Position numbers and translations under genes: made by a program
NCBI RefSeq assembly: GCF_030758455.1
Contig: NZ_CP132353.1
Coordinates: forward strand, 1,302,001-1,366,000
Length of the DNA stretch: 64,000 bases
From: Erwinia pyri
GTDB taxonomy: Bacteria > Pseudomonadota > Gammaproteobacteria > Enterobacterales > Enterobacteriaceae
Reading direction: 5' to 3'
In this document: piece after piece, positions 1 through 8,066 of the stretch
How positions within the stretch are numbered: position 1 is the first letter of the stretch
Layout of the letters: each line of letters starts with the position of its first letter
Notes under the pieces: model-generated
Databases searched by the model: none
What the model was told of the DNA's origin: nothing
What the model saw: only the letters and a program-made list of their open reading frames with translations

Positions 1-234
1 CCCTATGGTGCCACCCAAAAATCCGGCTTTGTCGGTAAGTTCAGTGCTCGCACAGGTCAAAACCGGTTCCGGTGGAAAGGCGTCGCCATAGAGCACGTTA
101 TCCGAGACGCCGTGGTGCAAGATATTAAACCAGCTATCGGGGCAGCATTAGCGCAAGCCTGGCTGCCGCATCCCTGCGGCATACACTCGGCTAACGTGCT
201 CTATGGTGCCGCCCAGAACATACGGTGTTGTCCT
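1..234 (+). other. Open frame fragment of unknown function with degenerate repeats
   Basis: The frame is open from base 1 to a TGA at 232-234, so it may be the 3' end of a gene starting outside the window. The motif reading YGA(T/A)Q at 4-18 recurs near 202-216. About 65 bp at 3-65 resembles 201-267, and 86-106 is an inverted copy of 186-206 (one mismatch). The translation resembles, from memory, the poorly characterised small proteins annotated as Icd-like in enterobacteria, whose genes carry such repeats. This is a weak inference; it could equally be non-coding repeat DNA. Confidence 0.25.
86..206. repeat. Inverted repeat pair, 21-bp arms
   Basis: Bases 86-106 and 186-206 are reverse complements with one mismatch (core CATAGAGCACGTTA). 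They are separated by 79 bp. Together with the direct similarity of 3-65 and 201-267, this indicates a degenerate duplicated module rather than unique sequence. Confidence 0.6.
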
Positions 235-416
235 TGATTTCAATGTTCACACGGGGCAAAACCCGGTTTGCTGCTGGATTTGGGTTTTCTCCAACAGGCA
301 ACACCAGCGCTGAGGGGAAGGGAGAGGGGGCTGATAAGCAAAAGCTAAGCGGCATGGACGCCGCTTCGCAGCCCCCACGGAAGGGTTCACGGCGTTTTTG
401 TGTTCAGCCCCCTCTC

Positions 417-568
417 CCTGACCAGGCTACCGCCCTTTCAGGCGACATACTTTTTTGAAATCAGCACTCTGTTCTGCCTGACCAGGCTACCGGCCCTTCA
501 GGCGACATACTTTTTTGAAATCAGAATTCTGTTCTGTCTGACCAGGTTACGGCCCTTCAGGCGACATG
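417..568. repeat. 60-bp tandem repeat, about 2.5 copies
   Basis: The units 421-480 and 481-540 are nearly identical and a partial third copy runs 541-568. Each begins ACCAGGCTACCG and contains CAGGCGACATACTTTTTTG. The period is exactly 60 bp, a multiple of three, so any spurious frame stays open through it. No gene is convincing here. The array lies downstream of the tRNA operon on the minus strand. Confidence 0.85.
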
Positions 569-616
569 CCTTTAATCCATGCAACAGCTGTAGGCAAAGA
601 AAACCATAAATCGCAG

Positions 617-670
617 ACAGCAAAAAGGCGCCTTTAGGGCGCCTTTCTACACTGGTGGGTCGTGCAGGAT
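617..670 (-). repeat. Duplicate of tRNA-Lys 3' end plus terminator
   Basis: This 54-bp segment matches 773-826 with one mismatch and lies 156 bp from it. Each copy holds the GGCGCCTTTAGGGCGCC hairpin and about 18 bases of the tRNA-Lys 3' end including CCA. The arrangement resembles the rtT repeats downstream of E. coli tyrT, where tRNA 3' ends are repeated in the transcript tail. It could instead be the scar of an element that used the tRNA 3' end. Confidence 0.8.
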
Positions 671-780
671 GACTCGGCTTTGCCTCGCCCTGCCGGGTCG
701 TTGCTAATGGCAACGCTGTCTCTCTTCGTTCGACTCAACCTGCCGCAGGTTCAAATCCTTCACGAATAACGCACAGCAAA

Positions 781-803
781 AAGGCGCCTTTAGGGCGCCT
801 TTC
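781..803 (-). terminator. Rho-independent terminator of the Val/Lys tRNA operon
   Basis: Reading on the minus strand, a GGCGCC-CTAAA-GGCGCC hairpin is followed by a run of T just after the tRNA-Lys CCA end. A second copy of the same hairpin lies at 624-646. Confidence 0.85.
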
Positions 804-808
804 TACAT

Positions 809-884
809 TGGTGGGTCGTGCAGGATTCGAACCTGCGACCAATTGATTAAAAGTCAACTGCTCTACCAACTGAGCTAACGACCC
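809..884 (-). tRNA. tRNA-Lys (anticodon TTT)
   Basis: The 76-nt reverse complement begins GGGTCGTTAGCTCAG, has the anticodon loop CTTTTAA and the T-arm GGTTCGAATCC, and ends with encoded CCA. It corresponds to E. coli lysV-type tRNA and is last in a four-tRNA operon transcribed away from gltX, as in E. coli (valU valX valY lysV). Confidence 0.97.
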
Positions 885-888
885 GAAG

Positions 889-964
889 TGGTGGGTGATG
901 ACGGGCTCGAACCGCCGACCCCCTCCGTGTAAAGGAGATGCTCTACCAACTGAGCTAATCACCC
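889..964 (-). tRNA. tRNA-Val (anticodon TAC)
   Basis: The 76-nt reverse complement begins GGGTGATTAGCTCAG, has the anticodon loop TTTACAC, and ends with encoded CCA. It is third in the operon, four bases before tRNA-Lys. It is identical to the two upstream valine copies. Confidence 0.97.
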
Positions 965-998
965 ACTTCGGTACTTCTTCACAAAACTCACTGCGAGA

Positions 999-1074
999 TG
1001 GTGGGTGATGACGGGCTCGAACCGCCGACCCCCTCCGTGTAAAGGAGATGCTCTACCAACTGAGCTAATCACCC
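999..1074 (-). tRNA. tRNA-Val (anticodon TAC)
   Basis: This is the middle of three identical 76-nt tRNA-Val genes in the operon, with encoded CCA. Spacers between copies are 34 and 48 bp. Confidence 0.97.
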
Positions 1075-1122
1075 ATCTCTGGAATTCTGGTCTTACTCTA
1101 CACTGCGAGCCACTCTTTAGAG

Positions 1123-1198
1123 TGGTGGGTGATGACGGGCTCGAACCGCCGACCCCCTCCGTGTAAAGGAGATGCTCTACCAACTGAGCTAATCACCC
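1123..1198 (-). tRNA. tRNA-Val (anticodon TAC)
   Basis: This is the promoter-proximal tRNA-Val of the operon, 76 nt with encoded CCA. It is followed upstream by a strong promoter. Confidence 0.97.
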
Positions 1199-1215
1199 CC
1201 GCTGTGTGGAGTCGC

Positions 1216-1243
1216 ATTATAGGGATCGCGGCAAATGAGTCAA
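1216..1243 (-). promoter_or_regulatory. Sigma70 promoter of the tRNA-Val/Lys operon
   Basis: On the minus strand TTGACT and TATAAT are separated by 16 bp, followed by a GC-rich discriminator (GCGACTCC). This is typical of stable-RNA promoters under stringent control. The first tRNA starts 18 bp downstream of the -10 element. Confidence 0.9.
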
Positions 1244-1470
1244 CGGTTTTTAAAAGGAAAATATTCGTTCGTCTTAAAATTAATCAAGATGTTGGGGTTT
1301 TATGCAAAAAACGGTGGGTGAAGCTGGCTTTCCAGGCAAAGGCTGCCAACAACAGGGGGAATGCCGTTGAGGAATCATCTTCAGGTGGTAGAATGTTGCC
1401 CACTTTAGTTGATATTAATCAGACCTCACCGGCATGAGCCGAAACTGATAGCGTAATAAGGCAGCTGTTA

Positions 1471-2886
1471 ATGAAAATCAAAACCCGCTTCGCCCCCAGC
1501 CCAACCGGCTATCTGCACGTTGGCGGCGCACGTACTGCGCTCTACTCCTGGCTGTTTGCCCGTCATCAGGGCGGTGAGTTTGTACTGCGTATCGAAGATA
1601 CCGATCTGGAGCGCTCCACGCAGCAGGCTATCGACGCGATTATGGATGGCATGAACTGGCTCAACCTCAACTGGGATGAAGGCCCGTACTACCAGACCAA
1701 ACGTTTCGATCGCTATAACGCGGTGATCGACCAGATGCTGGAAGCGGGAACAGCCTACAAATGCTATTGCTCAAGAGAGCGTCTGGACGAACTGCGCGAA
1801 ACGCAGATGGCGAACCATGAAAAGCCACGTTATGACGGCCACTGCCGCGACAGCCATGAACATCATGCTGATGATGAGCCTTGCGTGGTGCGATTCCGTA
1901 ACCCGCTGGAGGGATCGGTGATCTTTGATGATCAGATCCGTGGCCCGATCGAGTTCAGCAATCAGGAGCTGGACGATCTGATCATCCGTCGTACTGACGG
2001 CGCGCCAACCTATAACTTCTGCGTGGTTATTGATGACTGGGATATGGAAATTACCCACGTAATTCGTGGTGAAGACCACATCAACAACACGCCGCGCCAG
2101 ATCAACATCCTGAAAGCCATCGGCGCTCACGTGCCGGTTTACGCGCACGTCTCTATGATCCTGGGCGATGATGGCAAGAAACTCTCCAAACGCCACGGAG
2201 CGGTAGGCGTGATGCAGTATCGTGATGATGGCTATCTGCCGGAAGCGCTGTTGAACTATCTGGTGCGTTTGGGCTGGTCACATGGCGATCAGGAAATTTT
2301 CTCTGTAGAAGAGATGAAAAACCTGTTCGACCTGGAAGCCGTCAGCAAATCTGCCAGCGCATTCAATACTGAGAAGCTGCAGTGGCTGAATCATCATTAC
2401 ATCAATACGCTGGCGCCTGAATATGTGGCGACACACCTGCAATGGCATATTGAGCAGGAAAAGATTGATACCCGCACCGGGCCGGAACTGGCTCAGTTGG
2501 TGAAGCTGTTAGGCGAGCGCTGTAAAACTCTGAAAGAGATGGCGGCTTCCTGCCGTTACTTCTACGAGGATTTTGCAGAGTTTGATGCCGATGCGGCGAA
2601 AAAACACCTGCGTCCGGTTGCCCGTCAGCCGCTTGAGGTGGTGCGCGACAAACTGGCAGCTACCACTGAGTGGAGTGCTGAAAACGTGCACCAGGCTATT
2701 CAGGCTGCGGCAGACCAGCTGGAAGTGGGCATGGGTAAAGTCGGCATGCCGCTGCGCGTAGCCGTCACCGGTGCGGGGCAGTCTCCCGCACTTGATGTCA
2801 CCGTACATGCAATTGGCAGAACGCGTTCTGTAGCGCGCATCGGGCAGGCGCTGGAATACATTGCCGGGCGTGAAGCTCAGCAGTAA
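1471..2886 (+). CDS. gltX: Glutamyl-tRNA synthetase
   Basis: GltX charges tRNA-Glu with glutamate in the cytoplasm; it is a class Ic synthetase and essential. The 471-residue length matches E. coli GltX. The HIGH-type motif appears as [10 protein letters not shown] (about residues 10-19) and the KMSKS-type motif as KLSKRHG near residue 237. The zinc-site cysteines CYC near residue 98 and an HC pair near residue 125 are also present. An AAGG ribosome site lies upstream of the ATG. The gene is divergent from the Val/Lys tRNA operon, exactly as in E. coli, and is followed by a clear terminator. It is monocistronic. Confidence 0.98.
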   Translation: MKIKTRFAPSPTGYLHVGGARTALYSWLFARHQGGEFVLRIEDTDLERSTQQAIDAIMDGMNWLNLNWDEGPYYQTKRFDRYNAVIDQMLEAGTAYKCYCSRERLDELRETQMANHEKPRYDGHCRDSHEHHADDEPCVVRFRNPLEGSVIFDDQIRGPIEFSNQELDDLIIRRTDGAPTYNFCVVIDDWDMEITHVIRGEDHINNTPRQINILKAIGAHVPVYAHVSMILGDDGKKLSKRHGAVGVMQYRDDGYLPEALLNYLVRLGWSHGDQEIFSVEEMKNLFDLEAVSKSASAFNTEKLQWLNHHYINTLAPEYVATHLQWHIEQEKIDTRTGPELAQLVKLLGERCKTLKEMAASCRYFYEDFAEFDADAAKKHLRPVARQPLEVVRDKLAATTEWSAENVHQAIQAAADQLEVGMGKVGMPLRVAVTGAGQSPALDVTVHAIGRTRSVARIGQALEYIAGREAQQ

Positions 2887-2908
2887 CGTCCCGCAACGCT
2901 TCCATAAT

Positions 2909-2933
2909 AACCGGCCTTCAGGCCGGTTTTTTT
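2909..2933 (+). terminator. Terminator after gltX
   Basis: An AACCGGCCT-TCA-GGCCGGTT hairpin is followed by seven T, 20 bp after the gltX stop. The end of the convergent YfeC-like gene touches it. Confidence 0.92.
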
Positions 2934-3291
2934 ATGGCTGAGTGTCGCTGATATCCAGACGACGGAGCAGGCCCTGAATTCCTTCACGTAACAGTAATGC
3001 GTAAAGTTTTTCCTGCTCGACGGCATTCATCTGCTGGATAGAGGTCATCAATAACGAAGAGAGGGGATCCGGCGGGACGCGATAGGTGGTCCGGGGTTCG
3101 GCAGCATGGCGGGTCGACTTAAGAAAGCTTCGGACACGTTCATCAATGTAGATCATCCTCGCTTTACCGCCCTGAACACCGGGTTTAGGCTTGGTGGTCC
3201 ACTGCTCTTTCTTGACCCATTTATTGATTGTCTGACGGCTGAAACCTGTCTCTCTGGCCAGCTCTTCTGGCGTTAACCATTCCTTTTTCAT
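2932..3291 (-). CDS. yfeC: YfeC/YfeD-like DNA-binding regulator
   Basis: This 119-residue protein opens with a helix-turn-helix (TPEELARETGFSRQTINKW) and a GGKARMIYI segment typical of the E. coli YfeC/YfeD family, which also lies beside gltX. The exact target is unknown. The ATG at 3291 is chosen because AGGAA stands nine bases before it and the family begins MKKEWLTP. A longer frame up to 3330 lacks a ribosome site. The C-terminal half is a helical segment ending LLRRLDISDTQP. A palindrome lies just upstream and may be its own operator (inference). Only one of the two E. coli paralogues is present. Confidence 0.85.
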   Translation of the reverse strand: MKKEWLTPEELARETGFSRQTINKWVKKEQWTTKPKPGVQGGKARMIYIDERVRSFLKSTRHAAEPRTTYRVPPDPLSSLLMTSIQQMNAVEQEKLYALLLREGIQGLLRRLDISDTQP

Positions 3292-3313
3292 AATGCAATT
3301 CCTGTTTGCGTCG

Positions 3314-3326
3314 TGAGGTAACCTCA
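3314..3326. promoter_or_regulatory. Palindrome upstream of the YfeC-like gene
   Basis: TGAGGT-A-ACCTCA is a 6-1-6 palindrome located 23 bp upstream of the start codon. Its position suits an autoregulatory operator for a small HTH protein. There is no independent evidence for binding. Confidence 0.35.
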
Positions 3327-3448
3327 ACATATTACAGGATTTCGTAATACGAACAACTAACAGGAATGGCTACTAACAGCCGGGATCGGCGAGAGAAAGG
3401 GGGATACAGAATTCCCTCTGCCCGCAACAGGCAGAGGGAGGGCAGGGA

Positions 3449-4237
3449 TTAATTTGACGTTTTTACCGCATCTGCTTTTGGACGGTAGGCCATGAAATAG
3501 GCCAGGCCGACGAAGACAGCGCCACCAACGGTGTTGCCGAGGAATACCGCCACAAAGTTAGGCAGATATTCTACCCAGCTCAGCTGACCGGCGAAAATGG
3601 CTGCCGGTACGATAAACATGTTGGCGACCACGTGCTGGAAACCGATGGCGACAAAAGCCATTACCGGGAACCACATACCAAAAATTTTACCGACCACATC
3701 TTTACTGGCGAAAGCCAGCCAGGTAGCCAGGCACACCAGCCAGTTACAGCCAATACCGGAGATAAAGGAATGGGTGAAATCCGCATTCACTTTAGCGGTA
3801 GCGATAGCGACGGTTTTTTTCAGGTAATCGCCTTCGGTCATGCCCAGCATATGGCCAAAGAACCAGGCCACCGCGATGCTGCCGATAAAGTTAGCAAGGG
3901 TTACCCAGAACCAGTTACGCAGCACGCTGTAACCGCTAATCTGACGCGCGAACCAGGCAATAGGCATGGTCATCATATTACCGGTCAGCAGTTCACCACC
4001 GGCCAGAACGGTCAGGATGATCCCTACCGGAAATACGGCCGCGCCAAGCAGGCCGCCAAATGAGCCCCAGTCTGCCGGCAGGGAGTTAATAACATGGATA
4101 TCTAACAGGAAGCCGAGCGCAATAAAGGCACCGGCTAAAAACCCGAGGATAAGCAAAGTGGAAACAGATGACTGGCTTTTAGCCACGCCGGATTGAATAG
4201 CAACCGCTGCGATTTCTTTAGGTGAATGCAAGGACAT
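3449..4237 (-). CDS. Formate/nitrite transporter family channel
   Basis: This 262-residue inner-membrane protein of the FNT (FocA/NirC) family forms pentameric channels for small anions such as formate or nitrite. The family signatures AGGELLTGN and a GNTVGGAVFVGLAYF-like stretch are visible, as is the conserved pore histidine in GFQHVVANM. Six hydrophobic segments are evident. The start at 4237 (MSLHSPKEI) matches FNT N-termini; the longer frame to 4378 has a charged, non-family leader. It stands alone with no pfl or nir genes nearby, so the substrate is unassigned. It is distinct from the second, YfdC-type FNT at 42.4-43.3 kb. Confidence 0.85.
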   Translation of the reverse strand: MSLHSPKEIAAVAIQSGVAKSQSSVSTLLILGFLAGAFIALGFLLDIHVINSLPADWGSFGGLLGAAVFPVGIILTVLAGGELLTGNMMTMPIAWFARQISGYSVLRNWFWVTLANFIGSIAVAWFFGHMLGMTEGDYLKKTVAIATAKVNADFTHSFISGIGCNWLVCLATWLAFASKDVVGKIFGMWFPVMAFVAIGFQHVVANMFIVPAAIFAGQLSWVEYLPNFVAVFLGNTVGGAVFVGLAYFMAYRPKADAVKTSN

Positions 4238-4592
4238 AGTAGCTCTGATTCTGGTGTAGTGAAGGAAGAAATGGCCGGATCCATCGCGTTGAACAACGCG
4301 CGCATCCAGCGCTGAGAGGGCTCCGGCCTTCGAAAGCGCGGGCAGTTTTGCACGAGAAATTAACAAAAACAAGATCAATTAGGAGGCTAATTAACGCTCT
4401 GTTTACAAGATTGCCCAGCGAAAAAAGCTATCCTCAGAAAATTCTTAGTAAAATTGCGCTCCCGACCCTATTTTATCAGCCGGCAGATTAACAAAAAGGT
4501 TGTTTCTGCTGCCTGACTACGATGTAAATAAACGGTGATTTGTGCTTATTGACGGCTTTTTCAGCGATTAACTTCAGTTTGGTAATTTGCCG
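4238..4592. other. Gene-free stretch upstream of the FNT gene
   Basis: These about 350 bp carry no convincing gene. They hold the presumed promoter of the FNT gene, an AT-rich segment, and the approach to the tRNA-Ala promoter. No operator could be assigned with confidence. Confidence 0.5.
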
Positions 4593-4621
4593 TTGACACC
4601 ATCATCGCTGTTTCATATTAT
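4593..4621 (+). promoter_or_regulatory. Sigma70 promoter of the tRNA-Ala pair
   Basis: TTGACA and TATTAT are separated by 17 bp and followed by a GC-rich discriminator (CCCCGCCG), the hallmark of stringently controlled stable-RNA promoters. The first tRNA-Ala starts 46 bp downstream of the -10. Confidence 0.9.
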
Positions 4622-4666
4622 CCCCGCCGTCGGGACAACTCAGGTTTCGGCGCGGTTATTCGGTTC

Positions 4667-4742
<76 letters not shown>

Positions 4743-4788
4743 AATCTTCACCAGCAGATTTGGCACCGGACAACAGATTGAATGTAGT

Positions 4789-4864
<76 letters not shown>

Positions 4865-4908
4865 ATCACTTTTTACTCTCCTTGTTACAGACGCTTCCCC
4901 ACCCATTA

Positions 4909-6513
4909 TTAATCTTCGTTTCTGAAATTCAGCACCCTGAAACCATGCGTGCCGTCGCGTTCAAGCTGCGCAATTAAGCCATACTCCCATTCTAAATAAG
5001 CCTGCATCGCTGCATGAGAGTTGTCCGTGCCCTCATAAGGACGACGATAACGATCCGTTCGTGGCTGTAACAGTAAACTCTCGCCCTGTTCCAGCGGCAA
5101 ACCAGCCGCACGCCAGGCGGCGTTACCCCCTTTCAGAACGCTCACCGGTTTTCCGGTAAGTTGCGATAGCTCCTCAACCGCATAGCGTGCCAACAGGCTG
5201 CTGCCGCAGGTCACCACGTAACGATCGGCAGGGGGCAGGGGCTGATGACCTTTCAGCGTCAGCAGGCTGCGCTGAAGCCAGGCCGCCCCGGGAATATGGC
5301 TGGCGACGTAATTGGCGCTGGTAGTAAAATCCAGCACCTGCGTTCCGCCGGTATCCAGCCAGTCTGCAAGCTGAGCCGGGGCAATCTCATCCAGCTCTGG
5401 TGGCGGCGGGACGTTAGCCATCCAACTCCCTTTCTCGCTGAATGCTTCTCTGCCCACATCGTCCAGCACATACGCCTGCCAGCCCATCTGCGCAAGCCAG
5501 GAGGCGCTCATATTGGCCCGCACGCCATCATCATCTGTCAGCACAATCCGCGCACCGCGCACGCTGGCATAGTGATCGGTCTCCTGAATTAACTGCCCGC
5601 CAGGCACATGCCGGGAGGTGGGCAGATGGCCTGCAATATATTCATCCTCATCGCGAACATCGAACAGATAGGCCGTATGTGTGGCGGCCTGTTGCCACTG
5701 CTGAAGCCGATCCAGGCTAAGACGTTTCACGCCAGCCCGATCGGCAACATGGCGGGCGCTGCTGGCTGCCTCAACTCTTGCCGCTTCGCTGCTTGTGCCA
5801 TAGCGTCGGGCTTGTCCCCGCTCCAGCGCCAGACCAGCCAGCGTCCAGCCGATAGTGCCATTTCTCAGGGCATAGACGGGGTTGGTTATTCCAGCGTTGA
5901 GCAGCGACTGCGTACCGATAATGCTGCGGGTGCGGCCTGCGCAGTTGACGATCACTTTTGTGCCGGGAGAGGAAACCAGATCGCGCACGCGCAGCACCAG
6001 CTCCGCGCCAGGCACGCTGATGCCGCCGGGAATGCTCATCGTCTGATATTCATCAAAACGACGGCTGTCGAGTACGACCACTGGCTCGCCGCTGCTAAGC
6101 AGCGCCTGCACCTCTTGTGCCGGAAGAGAAGGCGTATGCGCCAGACTCTCGACCAGCTCGCCGAACGCTTTGCTGGGAGAATTAACATCAATAAAGAGTT
6201 CCCCGCCCGCCTGCTGCCAGCCCTGTAAGCCCCCTTCAAGCAGAGCGACATTGCTGTAACCCAGCGCCTGCATGCGCTCTGCGGCAACAGGAGCCAGCCC
6301 TTCACCCGCGTCGTAAAGCGTTACCGGCGTAGTTAACAGGGGCACCCGGTTAAGAATATCGATCTCAAGTTTTGAAAGTGGAATATTTACCGCAAACAGC
6401 GGATGCCCCTGCGCGTAATGCGCCTCTTCGCGTACATCAATCAGCGCCAGCTCCTGCTGCTGCAACAGCGCCTGACGGAGTTCACCGTAACGGCGTACCA
6501 GTTGATCAACCAT
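4909..6513 (-). CDS. Four-domain rhodanese-type sulfurtransferase
   Basis: This 534-residue cytoplasmic protein has four tandem rhodanese domains at about 10-110, 130-235, 265-355 and 380-475. Rhodaneses carry sulfane sulfur on an active-site cysteine. Here only domains 2 (Cys191 in NCAGRTRS) and 4 (Cys436 in TCGSSLLA) keep it. Domain 1 reads YDAGEG and domain 3 reads TDDDG at the same loop, so they are likely catalytically dead. The ATG at 6513 is internal to a longer open frame and overlaps the stop of the upstream cupin gene by 8 bp, implying coupled translation. It is the last gene of the sulfur operon; the sulfur acceptor is unknown. Confidence 0.88.
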   Translation of the reverse strand: MVDQLVRRYGELRQALLQQQELALIDVREEAHYAQGHPLFAVNIPLSKLEIDILNRVPLLTTPVTLYDAGEGLAPVAAERMQALGYSNVALLEGGLQGWQQAGGELFIDVNSPSKAFGELVESLAHTPSLPAQEVQALLSSGEPVVVLDSRRFDEYQTMSIPGGISVPGAELVLRVRDLVSSPGTKVIVNCAGRTRSIIGTQSLLNAGITNPVYALRNGTIGWTLAGLALERGQARRYGTSSEAARVEAASSARHVADRAGVKRLSLDRLQQWQQAATHTAYLFDVRDEDEYIAGHLPTSRHVPGGQLIQETDHYASVRGARIVLTDDDGVRANMSASWLAQMGWQAYVLDDVGREAFSEKGSWMANVPPPPELDEIAPAQLADWLDTGGTQVLDFTTSANYVASHIPGAAWLQRSLLTLKGHQPLPPADRYVVTCGSSLLARYAVEELSQLTGKPVSVLKGGNAAWRAAGLPLEQGESLLLQPRTDRYRRPYEGTDNSHAAMQAYLEWEYGLIAQLERDGTHGFRVLNFRNED

Positions 6514-7096
6514 GTGAAAGATCCCAAATATTCGGTAAAAAGGCGTTGTTATAGCCGGAGATAAATGGCTTCTCCTCGCCTGTTTCGGTGTATACGGCAC
6601 GTTTGACCGCCCCAATATTGCCGCCATAAACGTGGATGCTGATCGAGGTCCGGTCGCTGTAGGCATTGCTGACGCGATGAATATCACCCACCTGAGGCGA
6701 CACGGCTTCAACGGTGCCGGGGTCCAGCCGTACTGGTTCGCCTTCCGGCTGCAAACTCTGCGCTTCACGCCGGAAGCTTTGTGAAACTTCCGCTCCCCGG
6801 AGCATGCCGATTAAGCCCCAGACACGGTGATCGTGAACCGGGGTGGACTGGCCCGGCCCCCAGACAAAACTCACTACCGTGAAATGCTGGTTCGAGTCGG
6901 CATGCAGCAAATATTGCTGATAACGGCTGGCGGCTGGTCGGGCAAACTCATCGGGAAGCCAGTCATCATGCTGGATAAGCGTTTTTAAAAGATCGCTGCC
7001 GCGGACGAGGATCTCAGCTTCGGGCGGCTCTGTTGCTAACAGTGTGGCCAGGCTGCCGATAAATTCCCGCAGACGATGAGGCTGCAATTCACTCAT
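6506..7096 (-). CDS. Cysteine dioxygenase-like cupin enzyme
   Basis: This 196-residue protein belongs to the cysteine dioxygenase/thiol dioxygenase cupin fold. The non-haem iron ligands appear as HDH at 88-90 and His140 in GDIHRVSNA. A tyrosine in IHVYGGNIG (residue 157) matches the tyrosine conserved in cysteine dioxygenases. Such enzymes oxidise a small thiol with O2 to a sulfinate; the thiol used here is not predictable. The start at 7096 overlaps the stop of the binding-protein gene by 8 bp. Placement between a sulfonate-type binding protein and a sulfurtransferase supports a role in sulfur metabolism (inference). Confidence 0.85.
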   Translation of the reverse strand: MSELQPHRLREFIGSLATLLATEPPEAEILVRGSDLLKTLIQHDDWLPDEFARPAASRYQQYLLHADSNQHFTVVSFVWGPGQSTPVHDHRVWGLIGMLRGAEVSQSFRREAQSLQPEGEPVRLDPGTVEAVSPQVGDIHRVSNAYSDRTSISIHVYGGNIGAVKRAVYTETGEEKPFISGYNNAFLPNIWDLSHG

Positions 7097-8066
7097 GTTT
7101 CGCCTCCTGATCCTCTGCCAGCTGATTAGCCTGTGCGGCCAGACTGTAATCAAATGCCTGATGCACATCGACGGATCTGGGCAGGACGTGGTTTTTGAAG
7201 AAGAAGTCAGCCGACTGCTGCAGTGTCGCCGCCAGCTTTGGCGTGAACTCGATCGGACGGATCTGCGCCCGTGCGATCCAGGGTTGGGTAATGCTTTCCG
7301 GCATCCCTAATGAGGCTGAGAGCGCTTTAGCGAACGCTGCCGGATGCTGCTCAGCCCAGATTTGCGCCTTCGCGAGTCTGGCCTGCAGATCCGCGATGGC
7401 TGCGCGTTTATCTGGATCCTGCAACGAAGACTCCCTCGCAAGGGCGTAAGAGTAACCAGAGAGGATCCCTTTACCTCCGCCCTGCGGTACCAGCACATCC
7501 TTATCGATCACCATGGCCGAAGAGACATAAGGTTCCCAGGTAGCCCAGGCATCTACTGCATGGCTGGCCAGCGCGGCGCGACCATCAACCGGCCCCAGGA
7601 AACGCAGAGTCACGTCAGAGGGCTTTAAACCTGCGCGATCCAGTAATCCCAGAATCAGGTAGTGGCCCCAGCCGCCGCGATTCACCGCTATCTGTTTGCC
7701 TTTCAGATCTTTCAGGCTGTGGATACCTGAATCGTTGCGGGTGAGCAGGGCAATGCTGTCAGGATTATTCTGCCAGGCGCCCACCGCTTTCACCGGGGCG
7801 CCAGCGGCATAGACAAACAGAAAGGGCAGATCGCCGGTGAAGCCGACGTCGAGGGCACCTGCATTGAGCGCTTCCTGAACCGGCGCGCCGGAGTCAAATG
7901 AGGTCAGTTTCAGGTCGTAGGGCAAATCTTTTAACTGCCCGGACTCACGCAGGGAGATAAAACGGTCGCCTTTCACGTCACCTAAACGCAGCGTAACTTT
8001 GTCAGCCGCCCAGCCGGAAGTGGCAACGGCGGATATCACTACCGCCAGAAAAAAAGAGAGCCGCAT
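7089..8066 (-). CDS. SsuA-like ABC transporter substrate-binding protein
   Basis: This 325-residue periplasmic protein has a signal peptide (cleavage near ATSGWA|ADK) followed by an aliphatic-sulfonate/taurine binding fold of the SsuA/TauA/NMT1 type. Recognisable segments are GALDVGFTGDLPFLFVYAAG, SLKDLKGKQIAV and DAWATWEPYVSSA. It would capture an organosulfur ligand for an ABC importer. No permease or ATPase gene is in the window, so it must share components encoded elsewhere. Its ATG shares one base with the stop of the upstream monooxygenase. A paralogue lies divergently at 9.4 kb. Confidence 0.87.
   Translation of the reverse strand: MRLSFFLAVVISAVATSGWAADKVTLRLGDVKGDRFISLRESGQLKDLPYDLKLTSFDSGAPVQEALNAGALDVGFTGDLPFLFVYAAGAPVKAVGAWQNNPDSIALLTRNDSGIHSLKDLKGKQIAVNRGGWGHYLILGLLDRAGLKPSDVTLRFLGPVDGRAALASHAVDAWATWEPYVSSAMVIDKDVLVPQGGGKGILSGYSYALARESSLQDPDKRAAIADLQARLAKAQIWAEQHPAAFAKALSASLGMPESITQPWIARAQIRPIEFTPKLAATLQQSADFFFKNHVLPRSVDVHQAFDYSLAAQANQLAEDQEAKHE

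Noticed and set aside
417..568. CRISPR array
   Set aside because: The units are contiguous 60-bp tandem copies without unique spacers, and there are no cas genes in the window.
735..1183. Minus-strand open frames across the tRNA cluster
   Set aside because: They read through tRNA genes (repeats such as SVGRASPLHGGGRRFEP) and are antisense or same-sense shadows of tRNA sequence.
1771..2808. Minus-strand frames inside gltX
   Set aside because: They are entirely antisense to a clear full-length gltX and lack ribosome sites or family resemblance.
5245..6228. Plus-strand open frames up to 206 codons inside the rhodanese gene
   Set aside because: They are antisense to a well-supported protein in an overlapping operon; they are high-GC shadow frames.
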